From positions 682,001 through 746,000 of the forward strand of contig JAFREQ010000026.1 of the NCBI GenBank assembly GCA_025331565.1: a stretch of DNA of 64,000 bases, written 5' to 3'. Shown piece after piece: positions 11,060-23,469 of this stretch; position 1 is the stretch's first letter; the number at the start of each line of letters is the position of its first letter. Source of the stretch: Holacanthus passer (taxonomy: Eukaryota; Chordata; Actinopteri; Pomacanthidae). The notes beneath the pieces were generated by a model. It was not told where the DNA came from, did no database searches, and saw only the letters and a list, made by a program, of their open reading frames with translations. A program made the position numbers and the translations under genes.

Positions 11060-11490
11060 ATTCGGCAAATGCAAATGGATTCACCGTGCAGCTGTGAGAG
11101 TTTTGCTCTCTGTATGCATGGTATGATGTATATACTCATTATGCAAAACATGCCAAACGTAGGCTGTAATGCTCAGGTTGGAAGAATGATTGACATAATA
11201 TTGACCATTATTTTTAGCACAGCGTGTGGACGCTTATGCCGCAGTAGATGTTCAATTTGCCTGCGTTCTGCATTTGAGAAATTGAACCCGAGGGGATCAT
11301 GCAGGAGCTGCAGCCCCTCTCTGTGCTGTCACTCCCCCTCTGTAATTAAGAACAACATTTTGTGTTAGATTATAGGGGGACCCATCGTGCCATTGAACTG
11401 GTCTGCCTGATTAATAAAAGGCAGCTAATTTCAGTGGAGGAAGGCAGCGCTCCAAAATGGCTCCTAATTACACATTAGGAGTGTGAAAGG
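11060..11490. promoter_or_regulatory. Possible regulatory block: octamer and inverted TAAT sites
   Basis: A perfect POU octamer ATGCAAAT lies at 11069-11076, a TAATTA at about 11342-11347, and an inverted pair CTCCTAAT / ATTAGGAG at 11461-11468 and 11474-11481. Such clustering is common in developmental enhancers, but this is motif reading only. A 111-codon ORF across 11033-11368 is not protein-like. Confidence 0.3.
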
Positions 11491-14400
11491 CTCCTGCCGC
11501 TCCGGCCTCAATCCTCCACCCAACCCGCAACCCCTCCCGAGTCAGGGTGCATGTGCTGGCCCACCAGCACATTAACGCTGCTCCCAGGAGTGGCTAATTC
11601 CAGCCAACCCGTCGGCACAATCAGTGGCAGATGTCAGGAATCGAAGATGATGAATTATGAATATCCCGGAGATGTGGATAGGATACCAGCGTTAGGGGAA
11701 AAAAGATTCCTTTTTTTCCGTGCCATTTTGGGCAGCCAAATAAGCAGACAGATTCAGGAGGAGTGTGCAGTGGTTTGGAGTGATTGATTTCTATTCGTCA
11801 TTATAAATGGGGTCCGACTGAAATTGGATGTTTTAGTGAAGTCGTCAAGGACTTTATGAGTTGGAGGGGCTGTCTGGCAGTGTAGGGACTGTGCCTGACT
11901 GTGATAGCAGTAATGACTTCCTCTTCTCCCTCCCCTGGGTGGTCAACTCAAGGGCTCAGGCAGCTGGGAATGATGTCCCGGAGAGGGCAACACGAACCTC
12001 TCAGTGCACAGCATTTGCATGGCTACATGATTACAGCTGAAATGGAGGAGGTGTGGTGAGGGTCGGGCAGGGGGTGGAAGGTGGTGACAGTAACAGCTGC
12101 AGAGGAGAGGACAGGAAATGGAGAGCTGTTGTTTTTTTGTTGCCATTGAGCCACAGCCACAGAGGCATGATGGGAATGTTTTGATGAGAAAGAACTGATA
12201 CCTCTGCACCAGCGTATAATAAAACTGTGCTTGATTTAATTACGTTTCCATAACTTTCTCCTGATTAAGTCTCAGTTTTAATAAAGATTGAGTTAAACTG
12301 GGCTTAATTTTAATAGATTGTTATCCATCATAAGATCAAATGTGCTGCTTTTAAGCTAGAGGCAGGTGCAGGTGCTTAAACTATGCCTGACCTTTAAACA
12401 TACCCTTTTCAAATGAATGGAGGAGAAGCAGTGGACACTATCTGCTGTATCCTGGGACACTGAGACACGCTGATGGAATTGGATTCCTTGTCAAAACAGA
12501 TGTCAAACTGATGCTGTGGTCTTACTGGCCGACCAGCCGACTGATGAGCTGGCTGCCGATATGTGAACGTACACCTGGACATCTGCGGGGGGTCACAACC
12601 ACGGCGAGGTTCGAGCCCGGTGCAGGCTGCCAGGCCAGACTTCACCTTGCCACTTCCAATGAGCCCACAGCACATTTCCTCAGCCTTCCTGCCATTCATC
12701 ACCACGCCATGACAGGCAAATTCATCTGAGCAGGAAAGAGGAGCTAATCCTCTATATCTGAGACAGTGATGGACTTGCTGCTCCACAGGACCAATGAAAT
12801 TAGGCTAAAACTGCTGTGGGGGTTCACAGGAAATTGGCCTTGCCAATCATCCGCAGCAACCCAGTGTTGTACCACAGGCCTCAAATTTAATGTCAATCTA
12901 GCCTGCATTTGTTCATTTACACTGCCCTATTTTCATAATGCGAATGTGTCCATGTCTGACTTTGATTGCCCTCCTAGAGAAAAGTTGCTGCTTTCTCTAA
13001 TGTGATGTAGAGATTAATGCAAAAGAACGTTTTGAATCCATAATTTAGGACATCAGAGGTAAACAGCACCCCTGTGTCCATAGTAGAGGATCAAGTATAT
13101 ATTATTTTAGATCTCTCCAACTCTCTATGTGGCTGTATTGATGTAATTTCAACCCATTTTCCTGATGAGTGCCTCAGTTCTGACGCCCACACAGCTTCTC
13201 ATAATCGCAGCGGTCAGCATATAAGTGGGCTCTCCACCGGCAACTCAGCAATATTGAAAAGTGAAAATCTATTCATCAACATGTTTTTCCGTTAACTACA
13301 TCTGAATGCAGAGTGGAAGTCCCAATAGGGTTGAGTCATTACTTTCAGTAAAATAACTCCATTAAATAAGAGCGAGCACAAAGCTGTCCCCCACATGCAG
13401 CCTCTACTTTTCCCTCGAGCTGCAGTCCCTCCTGCTGTCTCCCAGAGCTCTGGGTTCAGAAACACTAATACTGTCTGCCAGTTCAGTTCTACATAGATTT
13501 GTGACGAGACCAGGGGTGATCATTTCTTCCCTTTTTTTCCCCTCCCCTCAGGTGACACTCTGAAATATATTTTGTGTGCCCTTTCACTTCAGACGAGCTC
13601 AGTGTGGAGGAAGCCCAGAGGAGACTAATGAGAGAGCGCAGGGGTATGGCTCCGTCTGCCTCCATGCCTCATTTTTCTTGATTTCAGCCGCTCCAGTGTC
13701 GGCATGGGCTCCTGCTGGTCAGGTGATGGCGGTGCCAGCTGGTGCATCCAGCTCGGACGGACAGCGATTCATTTCCCCCAGCTGGTGATTTATGGCACGG
13801 CAAAGCAGAGAGAAGCTGGTGTGCATGGCACCAGGCCGCCTGAGTTAGTGCACTGTCCGGCCCCGTCATGCTTTACCACACAGCGGGCTGGACTGCCTAA
13901 TTTACGCTGGCAGACAGTCACATATATCACACCCCGTCTGGCCAATGAAGATTGGTGGTGTTTGAAAGGGTCTGTATACACAGTCGATTTTACCCACGTG
14001 TTACTCCCAGCCCAGCATTGCACCAAGGAATATTGTTTTTCTTTTCCTCTCCTTCTTTGTCTATTTGATCTTTCATGCTTCATTTCTGCACCTCTTTTCT
14101 GTTTCTCTCATCTCCATCTTTCTCTGTCGTCCCCTCTCTCAGTGTGTGGACGTAATGTGAAGTGACTGTGTTGGAGGGAGGCCCTCTCTCACTGGACCGG
14201 CTCCTGAGGACTGTGCCCTTCTGTTCAGGGAAACTGGGGGAGGTCACAGTAGGTAGCTCCCTCGAGCCATGGCGTATTAATGCCTGGGCTGACCTCGGTG
14301 ATAAGAAGGAAGCTTCAGGCGCATGTTTGATTCATGAGTCCATCCTCAGTGGGCCCTGGGGGGCTTTTTCCACTGCTGTCCTTTTACTGGCAGGGTGGAG

Positions 14401-15615
14401 GGTTGCTGCAGGGGAGATCAGTCCTGTCTGTCACAGAGAGGTTGGGGTGTGATAAAGGCACAGGGGCTGGGAGTGGGCCAGAGCACACAGATCGGCCCCT
14501 GTGTCGGGCATAAGCGATGACTTAATGGTGGGTGGTGATGCGACAGCCAAGTGTGGAGGGATATTAGAACGGATATCAGTGATGGGGCCTGACATCATGA
14601 GCACCCCACCTGCCTGGAGGAGGGTTTGTTCAGGAGAGGGATGAGAAAGTGAGTTGAAGGGCACTTGGCAGCTCCACTTCTTCTATTTTTTTTTTTTTTT
14701 TGCGTGTGTCCGTATTTTACATTTTCTTCCATTTCAAAATATTGGATGTGTCTGAGGGCTGGCAAAAAGGAGTTAGATGGCTCAGATGGGGTGGAAGATG
14801 GGGTTTGTGGGAGTAAGCCGACACAGTTTCAGTTCCAGCACATATCTCCAAATTACATCCTCTGGAGTTTGGTTAGGGATTACTCCTGTCTAATCCTGAC
14901 AAATGCTGCAGAGTGAGACACATCTCTGACAACAGAGCAACTACACAGCCGCGATGACCATGGTGATCGGTTTAAATTAGTGCAGGGTGCACGACGCACG
15001 CTCGTGCACTCACATGAAAATAAAAGCTGCGTGTGCTGTGATGGAAATTCGGATGTCTTCATTAACAAAATAACAAGTGCCAAAACTGAATCACGAAGTT
15101 ACATTTTGGACAAATTTGGAGGATTTCTTTCTCACTAAATGGTCAGTGAAACATTAAGGTTGTGCAGATTGTGAGTGTTCTAGTCATGGTTGCATGCCTT
15201 CTTAAGAAATGGTTTTCTAAAAGCCCAGATCTGGGTAATTACAGTGCACACACACAGAGAGAGGGAGGCACATCCTTGAACAACAGTATCTTGCCAGACA
15301 CTTGAGAGCTCGTAATGCCAGCTGTTTGAATGTGGCTATGTAATACATAATCCTGATTTGTGTTCCTTTCAGTCACCAAAAGATCTGTACATGCCTCAAA
15401 GAAACTTGTCAAGGCTTTTCAGCGCACATTGCCTTCTCACAATCAAGTCGATGCTTGTCAACGCCACTGCTATCAAAATAGTCACAGTAGGGAGGGGCAA
15501 TCCACTTTTCACATATCCCATTGCTGTCACCTCCTTCTGCCCGTCACTAATCTTTAAAAGCTATTTGGAGTTTTAATATAGATCTCAAATCCCGTTTCCC
15601 TTTCTCTCTTCCACT

Positions 15616-15618
<3 letters not shown>
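11491..15618. other. Non-coding stretch, nothing firmly recognised
   Basis: Moderate GC with many chance ORFs (largest 153 codons at 13704-14165). A long pyrimidine tract at 14035-14142 ends in CTCTCTCAG, but all three frames after it stop within 20 bases, so it is not an acceptor for a coding exon. A T-run sits at about 14686-14701. Confidence 0.4.

Positions 15619-15647
<29 letters not shown>
15619..15647. repeat. (AC)n microsatellite
   Basis: About 14 uninterrupted AC units, read directly. Confidence 0.95.
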
Positions 15648-15649
<2 letters not shown>

Positions 15650-15652
<3 letters not shown>

Positions 15653-17575
15653 TCATTGTTCTTCTTTTGTGGTTTGCTGGAGAGCTGGGTTTGGTGGGTA
15701 GAGCGAGCCTTCTCATTCCTCCATGCGTTCCCATGGTCGTGCTTTTGTTTTAGCTAAGCTGGTGCCCCCGGATTAAAGTGAAAATAATCCTTCTTTCATT
15801 GTTGTTTTTGTTCTGAAAACCTGCTGAAAAGCGATCTGTTGATTTTTCTCTCATCTTTTGCAGATTAAGTTTAAATTGAACGATGAAAGGAGAATTTGCC
15901 CGTAATGTCTGTTTGTGTTTGTACGTGCTAAGGCAGAGGTAGCGTTGACTTTGTTTTGTGTTTTTTTCCTGGTGATTTTCGTTTGAACACGGTTGAGTGA
16001 AGGAGCTGAACAACCTTTTCCAATTTTACGATGTGTAATGCACATTTGCAGTGAAATGTACTGTATGTTTAATTCATCCAATCTCTGATTCATATCCAGT
16101 TGAATGATTGTCTGGCCCTGCAGCCAAGCTACCCATTTGTGTCAGATGGCAGACTAATGGTGATATTAATGAAGTCATTGCTTTAGTCAGAAAATCAATA
16201 GTCACTCGAAACAGTCAATGCGAGCGAGTAGGCTTGAATGGTGACCTAGTTCCCATGTAATGACAGCTCCTAACCCATTCTGTATTGTTTGATGCTCACA
16301 ACATCTGCTACCATACTGCCATACCATCATATTTATGCAACAAAACAATGTAGAATACAATGCACAGCGACACAGACTATATGAGGAGAAAATTGGGGCA
16401 GCTGTAATGTCTTTGTTTGTATGTGGCAATCAACACTGCCAAGCAAAAATGAATTTGCCGATGCTTCACACGACTAGTAATACCAATATTATTCCACATC
16501 AATAGCTGTGAACAAATAGCTCCAAGAAACATCAACCCAGTCTTCTCTTGGCCACAGAAGGCAGGGGCCAAGTGGGGCCAGGAGGTTAACCTGGGTTTGG
16601 CATTAAACAGCCCGACTGTTATTGTTGGGTCTTCTGAGTCTGTAAAAGACCCAGCAGCGTTAGAGCTGGAGTGGGGCCACGCAGAGGTCAGCGGGCCTCG
16701 GTGGTCAGCTGAGCAATGAGGAGAAGGTGAGGGGGGCCCTGTGTACCAGCTCCGGTTCCTGCTTACAGAAGCAGCCCTGCGCCGACATCAGTCAAAACTC
16801 ATGACTGTGTTATTACTGTGTTCTGTTGTGCGCTCGGAGATGAATAGGCTCCGCATTCAGCGTAACAAAGAGCCTTGGCATGCATACAGGAGCAGGAAGT
16901 GGGAATTCTAATACTGCTTTATCTTGGGCCGTAAAAGAAGACAATGCGAGCTGTCCCCTCTGAACTGGTTTACTGAACACTCAAATCCCCATCTTCTGTA
17001 GAGAGACACTCCCTGTAAGTCATTTCACAGAGAGGACATTTTTTTTCAGCTTTTATTTTTTTTTTCTAAAATGGCTTACAATGGCATGAGTGCATACTTG
17101 TTTCAGCGCTGCTCGCTCCGGTGGGAGTCAGTCACCATAGCTGTAGCAGTATCAGGTCTTATGTTATCACTGCAGTTACCATACAACAGTCACTTCTTCA
17201 CAAGACCATCAATCCTTTACACTCACGCTTACAATTACTTAGTTTATGAGATGTTACTGTAAATGGTTCTTAATGTTAACTTTGATTTCATTAGTTCTTT
17301 CTCTTTCCACATACGCACAGTTTACATGAAAGCAGTGGAAAATATATTAAGCCACTAAGTCTAAAGGACTTGTCTGCTACTAACCTCCAATGTCAAAACT
17401 TAATTTCAAAAGACTCTCAGCAAATCCAATACAATCACCATTATTTGAATATATCTAAGGTATTCCCTCATTTGGCCCTTTGGTAACAACGGTGCTCTCC
17501 TAAACATCAGTCTGGAATCTCCTTTACAAAGTTGAATATTAATCATGGGCAATTTGATACTAAAGTCAGCGTTAA
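15650..17575. other. Non-coding stretch, nothing recognised
   Basis: Unique sequence. Several short minus-strand ORFs at 15750-16571 have no domain. A T-rich tract lies near 17039-17066. Confidence 0.4.
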
Positions 17576-17578
17576 ACA

Positions 17579-18103
17579 TACAACCTGGATTCCAAGAAAG
17601 TTGGGACGCTGTGTAAAAGATAAATAAAACAATGTGATCATTTGCTGATCCTTTTTGACATTTGCTCAGTTGAAAGCAGCACAAAAGCAACACCTTTAAT
17701 GTTTGACCTCATTAACTTCATTGTTTTTTGTAAATATCTGCTTATTCTGAATTTGACAACACATTTCAAACAGGTTGGGACAAGAGCAACAAAAGACTGT
17801 GAAAGTTGTGGACTGATTGAAAACACCTGTTTGGATCAGTCCACAGGTAAAACAGGTTAATTGGTAACAGGTGATAGTATCATGATTGGGTATGAAAGGT
17901 TCATCCTGGAAAGACTCAGTCATTCACAAGTGAGGATGGAGAGAGGTTCAACACTTTGTCAAACACATGATTATATAAAGGAGATTAATACATGGGCTCA
18001 GGGACACTTTGTAAAACTGTTGTCAGTAAACACAGTTTGTTTGTAAATCACCACATTCTGTTTCTATGTCCTTTTTACACAGTGTTCCAATTGTTGAATT
18101 GTA
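17579..18103. mobile_element. Near-full-length TIR MITE of a common teleost family
   Basis: The left end reads ACAACCTGGATTCCAAGAAA followed by GTTGGGACGCTGTGTAAA. The right end (about 18074-18103) holds TTTACACAGTGTTCCAA, the reverse complement of that left segment with small changes, and ends AATTGTA. Internal words such as CAGGTTGGGACAAGAGCAAC, GGTAACAGGTGATAGTATCA and GGTTCAACACTTTGTC match a DNA transposon family abundant in fish. Only about 525 bp remain and there is no transposase ORF. I think of ISL2EU-like elements but do not assign the superfamily. Confidence 0.7.
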
Positions 18104-18742
18104 TGTTTTGAGTATCAAAGACAACAAAAACCAAGTAGAACTGAACAGTTTGAACACATTTAACTGTAAAGCACAGTTATAAAACAATGGACATAATGAA
18201 TCAAAACATAATACTAATAGTAACAGTTAATAGAGGCTGAGTGGATCATGACATTAAACAGTGTATCTTACATTTATGCTTGAAGTTTGTCTCTCTTACT
18301 CCTCCAACTTTCCTTCCCCACTTTCAGTTAAGCAAACAAGGACACATTACAGCTTTTCTCTCTTAAAATGCTTCTCTGCTGTGACCTTTTATGCCACAAC
18401 GTTGCCTCAGAGAACCTTTTCTGACAAATATACTATTTACACTTTATCAGTGTATTTATATACCTATAAACATAAATGTGACGTGGATTTATAGGAGCTA
18501 TATTGGTCGTACAGTAAATGCTGCTCAAAACTGAAATTGTACTGTAACAACACTGAGGTTAAAATGCAAGGAGCTTAATAATATTGATTGTTTGTGCACA
18601 AAAGGCCGTAATCTGTGTCTGTGGGGCGAACTGACGAACAGCGTCATGAGTCTCCTCTGTGGGCTGCAGAGCAGATGCAACTAAAATGCTGTTACCAGAG
18701 ACAGCCTGGTCCTCGGGCTAAGCTCAAATACCCAAATGCCAA
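18104..18742. other. Non-coding stretch, nothing recognised
   Basis: AT-rich unique sequence immediately after the MITE; no repeat or ORF worth calling. Confidence 0.4.
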
Positions 18743-18784
18743 CCCCCACCCCATCCCCACCCCATCCCCACCCCCTCACCCCCC
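18743..18784 (-). repeat. C-rich 11-bp tandem repeat, G-quadruplex candidate on minus strand
   Basis: The + strand is a run of CCCCACCCCAT units (about three) ending in CCCCCTCACCCCCC. The minus strand therefore has more than four runs of at least four G separated by 1-3 bases, which meets the usual quadruplex pattern. Confidence 0.75.
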
Positions 18785-20380
18785 TTCAGCAAAACTTCCA
18801 CATTTTAATCCAATAGTGTGCATAGAGCTCAGGGAAATGATATTTAGGAGACAATGAGTGCCCTGCAGAGAAAAAGAAGGGAGGGGGGGATTAGAGTGTG
18901 TCTCTGAAGTGGCTTTGACTCCCCTACTGATGGAGAGTAATTAAAGCAGCCTACTGTGTTGTCGATGTCGCTAAAGGGGGATAATAATGAAACATCACAG
19001 CTCATAGAGCTCGGGCCTGCAGCACCTTACTCTGGCCTGAAGCCCTGATTAGGAGCACTATGTAGGTTGTTCCTAGACTTAATACTTAATACTCAAACAC
19101 ACACCAACATGCTGCTGCTTTCAAATGTTCGCTCTTGTTTGGGAAGTTGGCTCCAGTTTTACAGTAAGAAAGTTCAAATTAAAAATCTTGGTTAATTACT
19201 TTTAAGCAGTGTAGATGAAGTGATCACGGGCTCCTGTGATGTGCTGTGTTCTCATGAGAGTTTCAATTTTTGATCAGATGATACATCAGGCAAAAGTACA
19301 GACTGTCTGGTTGCTCCAATTACAACTGAGCTGAGAGGACAGTAGTAAAAATGAACGTTAACCATCACAGTTATCTAAGGTCACTCTTTCCTCACAGGCC
19401 AATTACACAAAAAACTGTGTGCGTGTGTGACTCATCCTCGTCGCCTGACTCCTCTTATCTTCCTTTAAGATAATCTGGCAAGTCCTAAATGCCACTGCTT
19501 GCATCTTGAAACGTGTCAGTGGGCTCAACAAAGTGTATCTGATACAGCATGGAATAAAATGGATGACTGATTTACACATAATGTCCAGACTGTGAGCCGC
19601 GGTGTCGACCAAACACCTGCGCTCTCCTGCCTCCTCTCTGCAGGTTACCGAGGGTCACGTCAGCTCTGGATCCTCCTTTTGAAATTTGTACAGAAACATT
19701 GCAGGCACCTGACTGCTGAAGTGACTCTGTATGAGTGTATTACTGGGATAGTAATGTTATTTTTATATCAGGACATTAGGAGTTAATCTGGGTGTTATTA
19801 TGTTCTTCGGCTTGACTCAAATCAATTTATTGGCCATTTTGGATGTAAAGTTTGGATAAACAGATGTTGATTTCACAATTTGTTCCTGGAGTAATAAGAA
19901 ATACTAGTAAGATTTAATTTAATAAATTCCTGGATCATTTGTGATTGAGCTCTTTATAAGTGGACAAATAACACAACAACCATGAAGTATATTGTAAGAC
20001 AGATAGTAGTCAAACCTGTTGCCTGTGTGTAATTTAACAGCAACATTAATTTTCATTGAATTGAGCTCAATATTACGATTCGAGTTTTGAAGCCACATAA
20101 ACTGTATTTGATACATTTATTCAAATGTATTCAGCCTCAGTGGTGTTTTTTTTTGCATTTTGGCTGGTCACAGAGAAGAAATCCTTACATTTCATATTCA
20201 TCAGGATGCTGATCATGTCTGTGCATTTGAATCTTATCTTTTTTTCAAAACTTAAATAAAGAAACCATAAAAACAAATTTTCTTTATGACTAGTGGTGCT
20301 GAATGTATCATATGGAGCAAATTAATGGAAGATGTAAAAAAAAAAAAAAGCATTTGTTTCAAGATGAAAGCAAATATTCA
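18785..20380. other. Non-coding stretch, nothing recognised
   Basis: Unique sequence. Around 19810-19850 a fragment 'actcaaatcaatttattggcc' may be a very short relict of a dispersed repeat. An A-run lies at about 20337-20349. Confidence 0.35.
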
Positions 20381-20530
20381 TAATCACAGGGCTGTCCCTA
20401 ATTTGCATGTCTAATTTTGGACATTGTTTTCCATTTGTGCCATGACAATATTTTTTTCACTGCGTAATTAATTCACATTAGTCTGGCCCTTTCTGCACCC
20501 CCTGACTTGTTTATCATTCTTGAGGCAAAA
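20381..20530. promoter_or_regulatory. Possible conserved non-coding element with octamer and TAATTA
   Basis: ATTTGCAT (reverse octamer) at about 20401-20408 and TAATTAATTCACATTA near 20466-20480 lie in a compact unique segment free of simple repeats. Judged by eye only. Confidence 0.25.
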
Positions 20531-21410
20531 GGTAAAAGGTTAAATACAACATCTGAGGAGGAGGAGACCTGTTTCTTGTTATTGCTTCCTGTCTAAGAAG
20601 ATGATACCACACTTTATTGCACATACATTGCTGTTCCCTAAAGGCATCCACTGAACATATATGAATGACAGAGTCTAGTGGCGGAGGCAGACTCAGACAG
20701 ACTTTTCAGTGCAGTTCGGTTTGCACATGGTTAAATAGTGGAGAAGGGGACTGCAGGTGAGAGACAATGGCAGGTTTCACCAAGTCTATTTCTGTCAAGA
20801 TCAACAGTTGCCTCCTCATGACGAGAGGTTTGGTTTGGAGACAGTTCAGAGTGTATTAAAGCAGAGATCGCAGCTCCAGAAAGAAACAGCTGGGATAGAG
20901 CTCACTTTGCCCAGACACATGTGGATAATGGATCATTTTCATTCCAACTCCCAATGCGTGTGCGCAATCTAGGGGGTATGGAGCAGGGGTGGAGGAGTCA
21001 GCAGATGTTAAATTAAGCATGGAGTGAATACATAATGAGCTATTAAGGCAGGAAAACATGTCCTAAATATGGTGGTATTTTGCACACAGATCCCAAATGG
21101 TCAAAGGACTCTATCTCAAAGCCTCACCCCCTGCGGTGGTCCTGGCAGGGGAGAAGATATGAGGAGCATGGATTTTGAGCAGGGCAATTCTGGTGCTTTT
21201 TGAGTTTTGAATTTCAGCATTTAGGTCAAACTTTACCTCGGGTCTTGCAACCATCTGCTCCTGGGATGCAGGCCAAGGCCACAGGGCAGGCTTCTGGTAG
21301 CAAGGAGGAGGCCGGCACCATCTCAGGCTCTATAAAGAGGCCCTGTAGAGCTCAGCATATCCCTGTGATGTGCCCTCTCCCTACCCTGTGTTTCAGGTGT
21401 TTTCCCTTTT
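20531..21410. other. Non-coding stretch, nothing recognised
   Basis: Contains chance ORFs of up to 104 codons (21200-21514) without domains. Confidence 0.4.
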
Positions 21411-21670
21411 TAGCTGCATCCTCCAGGGAGCCAGCTTTAAAATGGATGATTGCCTGCGACCGTCGCATTAAAAGCATTAATCCCGCTCTTATCAAGCAGG
21501 GAATGATGAATTAGGAGCGTCAGCTCTGGGCTCACCTTTGTTGTCATTTGAACAGAATCAAAGCTTTAAATCACAGGGCTGCACCTGGTAATAGGAGGGG
21601 GGATGGCGTTCTAATACTGTGTGTGACAGAGCCGCACTGCTTCCAACTGATTTAATAAGTCCAGAAGGAG
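21411..21670. promoter_or_regulatory. Possible conserved non-coding element
   Basis: Unique sequence with dense AT-core words (GCATTAAAAGCATTAATCCC, ATGATGAATTAGG, TTTAATAAGTCC) and a CACCTG E-box-like site. It resembles vertebrate conserved elements in texture, with no low complexity. Low confidence without alignment. Confidence 0.2.
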
Positions 21671-22199
21671 GGGGTGGCGCTGGGCTAAATGAAAATTTGA
21701 GCAAGGTTTTAAAATATATGATTGCAGGATGAAATGGCAGTTGCCCTCATTTCTTGTTGGTTAGTGTTCCCTTCCCGTGCTGTGTAATACAAGGCTGGTG
21801 AATTTGAGCTGTCGTTCAGTCATTGTCAGGCCGGCGTTGATAAGGTTTGTAACAAAGCAGCACTGTATGTGCTCAGAGTACGATACCTGCTTTCCCTTTT
21901 CCTGCTGGTAATTCAACTCCTCTTTGAAAGATCAGGCTGACTTGCTGATGTTTTTGACAAGTTTCCACCGGGGAAGGCCTTGTTATAATCAAGGTTGATT
22001 TGTTTAGAGGTAGAGAACAGGAGCGGAGAGCACATTCTTACAGGGGTAGGACATTCACTCCCAGTAGAGCTGGGCTGCTGCGACATTATTTCAACTCACA
22101 GCAATAGCAGGTCACACGGCTTAATAAGTGAGCTACGACAAATGTCCATGTGGTTTACATATTACTACACGTTATAGTGAGATGGGACAGTGCAGCAAT
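21671..22199. other. Non-coding stretch, nothing recognised
   Basis: Unique sequence, no repeat or plausible ORF. Confidence 0.4.
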
Positions 22200-22490
22200 T
22201 GAATGAGACAAAACATATCAACCCCTAGCTTTTATATTTGTACATGTTTGCATATTTTAATGAAATTAAATTGTTTATGAGCAACATTTAAGCGGCTAAC
22301 CTCTCTTGTTTATGGAGTGCTGCCGTGCATTTATGATAAACACATGCACGGAATTAAGCAACTGCTTTAATGAGAAGAGACAATGTAGCTCCATTATTAA
22401 AATTATTTTACCACAGTCGTTTCTGTAAATTCCCACATCAAAGCAGCTCATTACATTTTGTTAATTAAACCTAGAATAATTGAACCTTAC
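22200..22490. promoter_or_regulatory. AT-rich conserved-element-like block with an 8-bp hairpin
   Basis: About 290 bases of AT-rich, non-repetitive sequence contain TGCATATTTTAATGAAATTA, TTTATGATAAA and TTAATTAAAC words typical of homeodomain-rich enhancers. CCGTGCAT (22323-22330) and ATGCACGG (22344-22351) form a perfect inverted pair with a 13-base loop. No ORF. Confidence 0.3.
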
Positions 22491-23469
22491 TTCAAAATGC
22501 AGGAATATGAGAGTAGATTTCTGTTTTTCATTGAAATATGAATTGGACTTCAGTAGCCTAGTTTTCTGCAACATATGAGGCAGCTAAAGGTGATTATCCA
22601 CTTTCTAAATTATATTATTATTCCCCTGTTCCCATCTTCTGCACTCATCCTGTTTTTCCTCTTTTCTCTGTCATTTCTTTTCTGAACACCCACAAGGTCT
22701 GTAAAGCACTCAGCCAGCTCAGTCCATACCCTTCAAGAAGCATGGAGACCACTCTCCTTTGAGCCTGTAAATGCTGCAGAGAGATATGTGAAAAGACAGT
22801 CATGTTGCAGTGAATATTAATGGCTCTTTGAGTGCTTGCTCCCTGGTAAACAGAAGGATTGAATTGACATGTAGCCAAAGACATAATTTAAATCTGGGGA
22901 GGTCACAGGAAACATTAGCAAATTATCTACCCAATGCCTTCCAAGATCTCCCGGCAGATAATGGAAAAGCCAATCTATTTGGCTGATCGGTATCTTATCG
23001 GAATAGGCTGAGAAAAGCTCACAGTAATTTCACTTGATATGATAGAAGATTTCCCTTCACTTTGAGATTAGGTTTGCCTCAGGGGTCTGTGCTATAATTG
23101 TAAGCTTATAACAAGGTGAAACATTGGTGGAATTCACAACTATATTTCTCGTGAAACATACGAGGATGTGTGAGATGTGCATGTGGGAGCAAACATGCAT
23201 TTTGTGTAATTAATACTGCATCGGGCCTTGAATAAAGTAGGGTGATTATTATCAATATGTTTCATTTAATGCAATGTAACATTTTATTTTCAATACTGAA
23301 ACTCCGTGTCCACGTTTTGTAATTATGTGTACCTTATTGTAATGTTTCTTTAGTCATGATTATGTGCAGTAAAAATTAAATTTATTGAACATATACAATA
23401 GTTTACATATATATTACAGAATATAATAGTTTACTGAAAATACGTTTGGCTTTTATATTCGCTATAAAA
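22491..23469. other. Non-coding stretch, AT-rich
   Basis: Unique AT-rich sequence. From 23250 to 23470 it is very AT-rich with 'acatatatattacag' type words. Nothing assigned. Confidence 0.4.

Noticed and set aside
14035..14142. Long pyrimidine tract ending CTCTCTCAG, like a splice acceptor
   Set aside because: All three frames after the AG hit stops within 20 bases, so no coding exon can follow. A non-coding exon cannot be excluded.
13704..14165. 153-codon ORF on +
   Set aside because: Ends in a polypyrimidine tract encoding Leu/Ser/Phe repeats; no domain.
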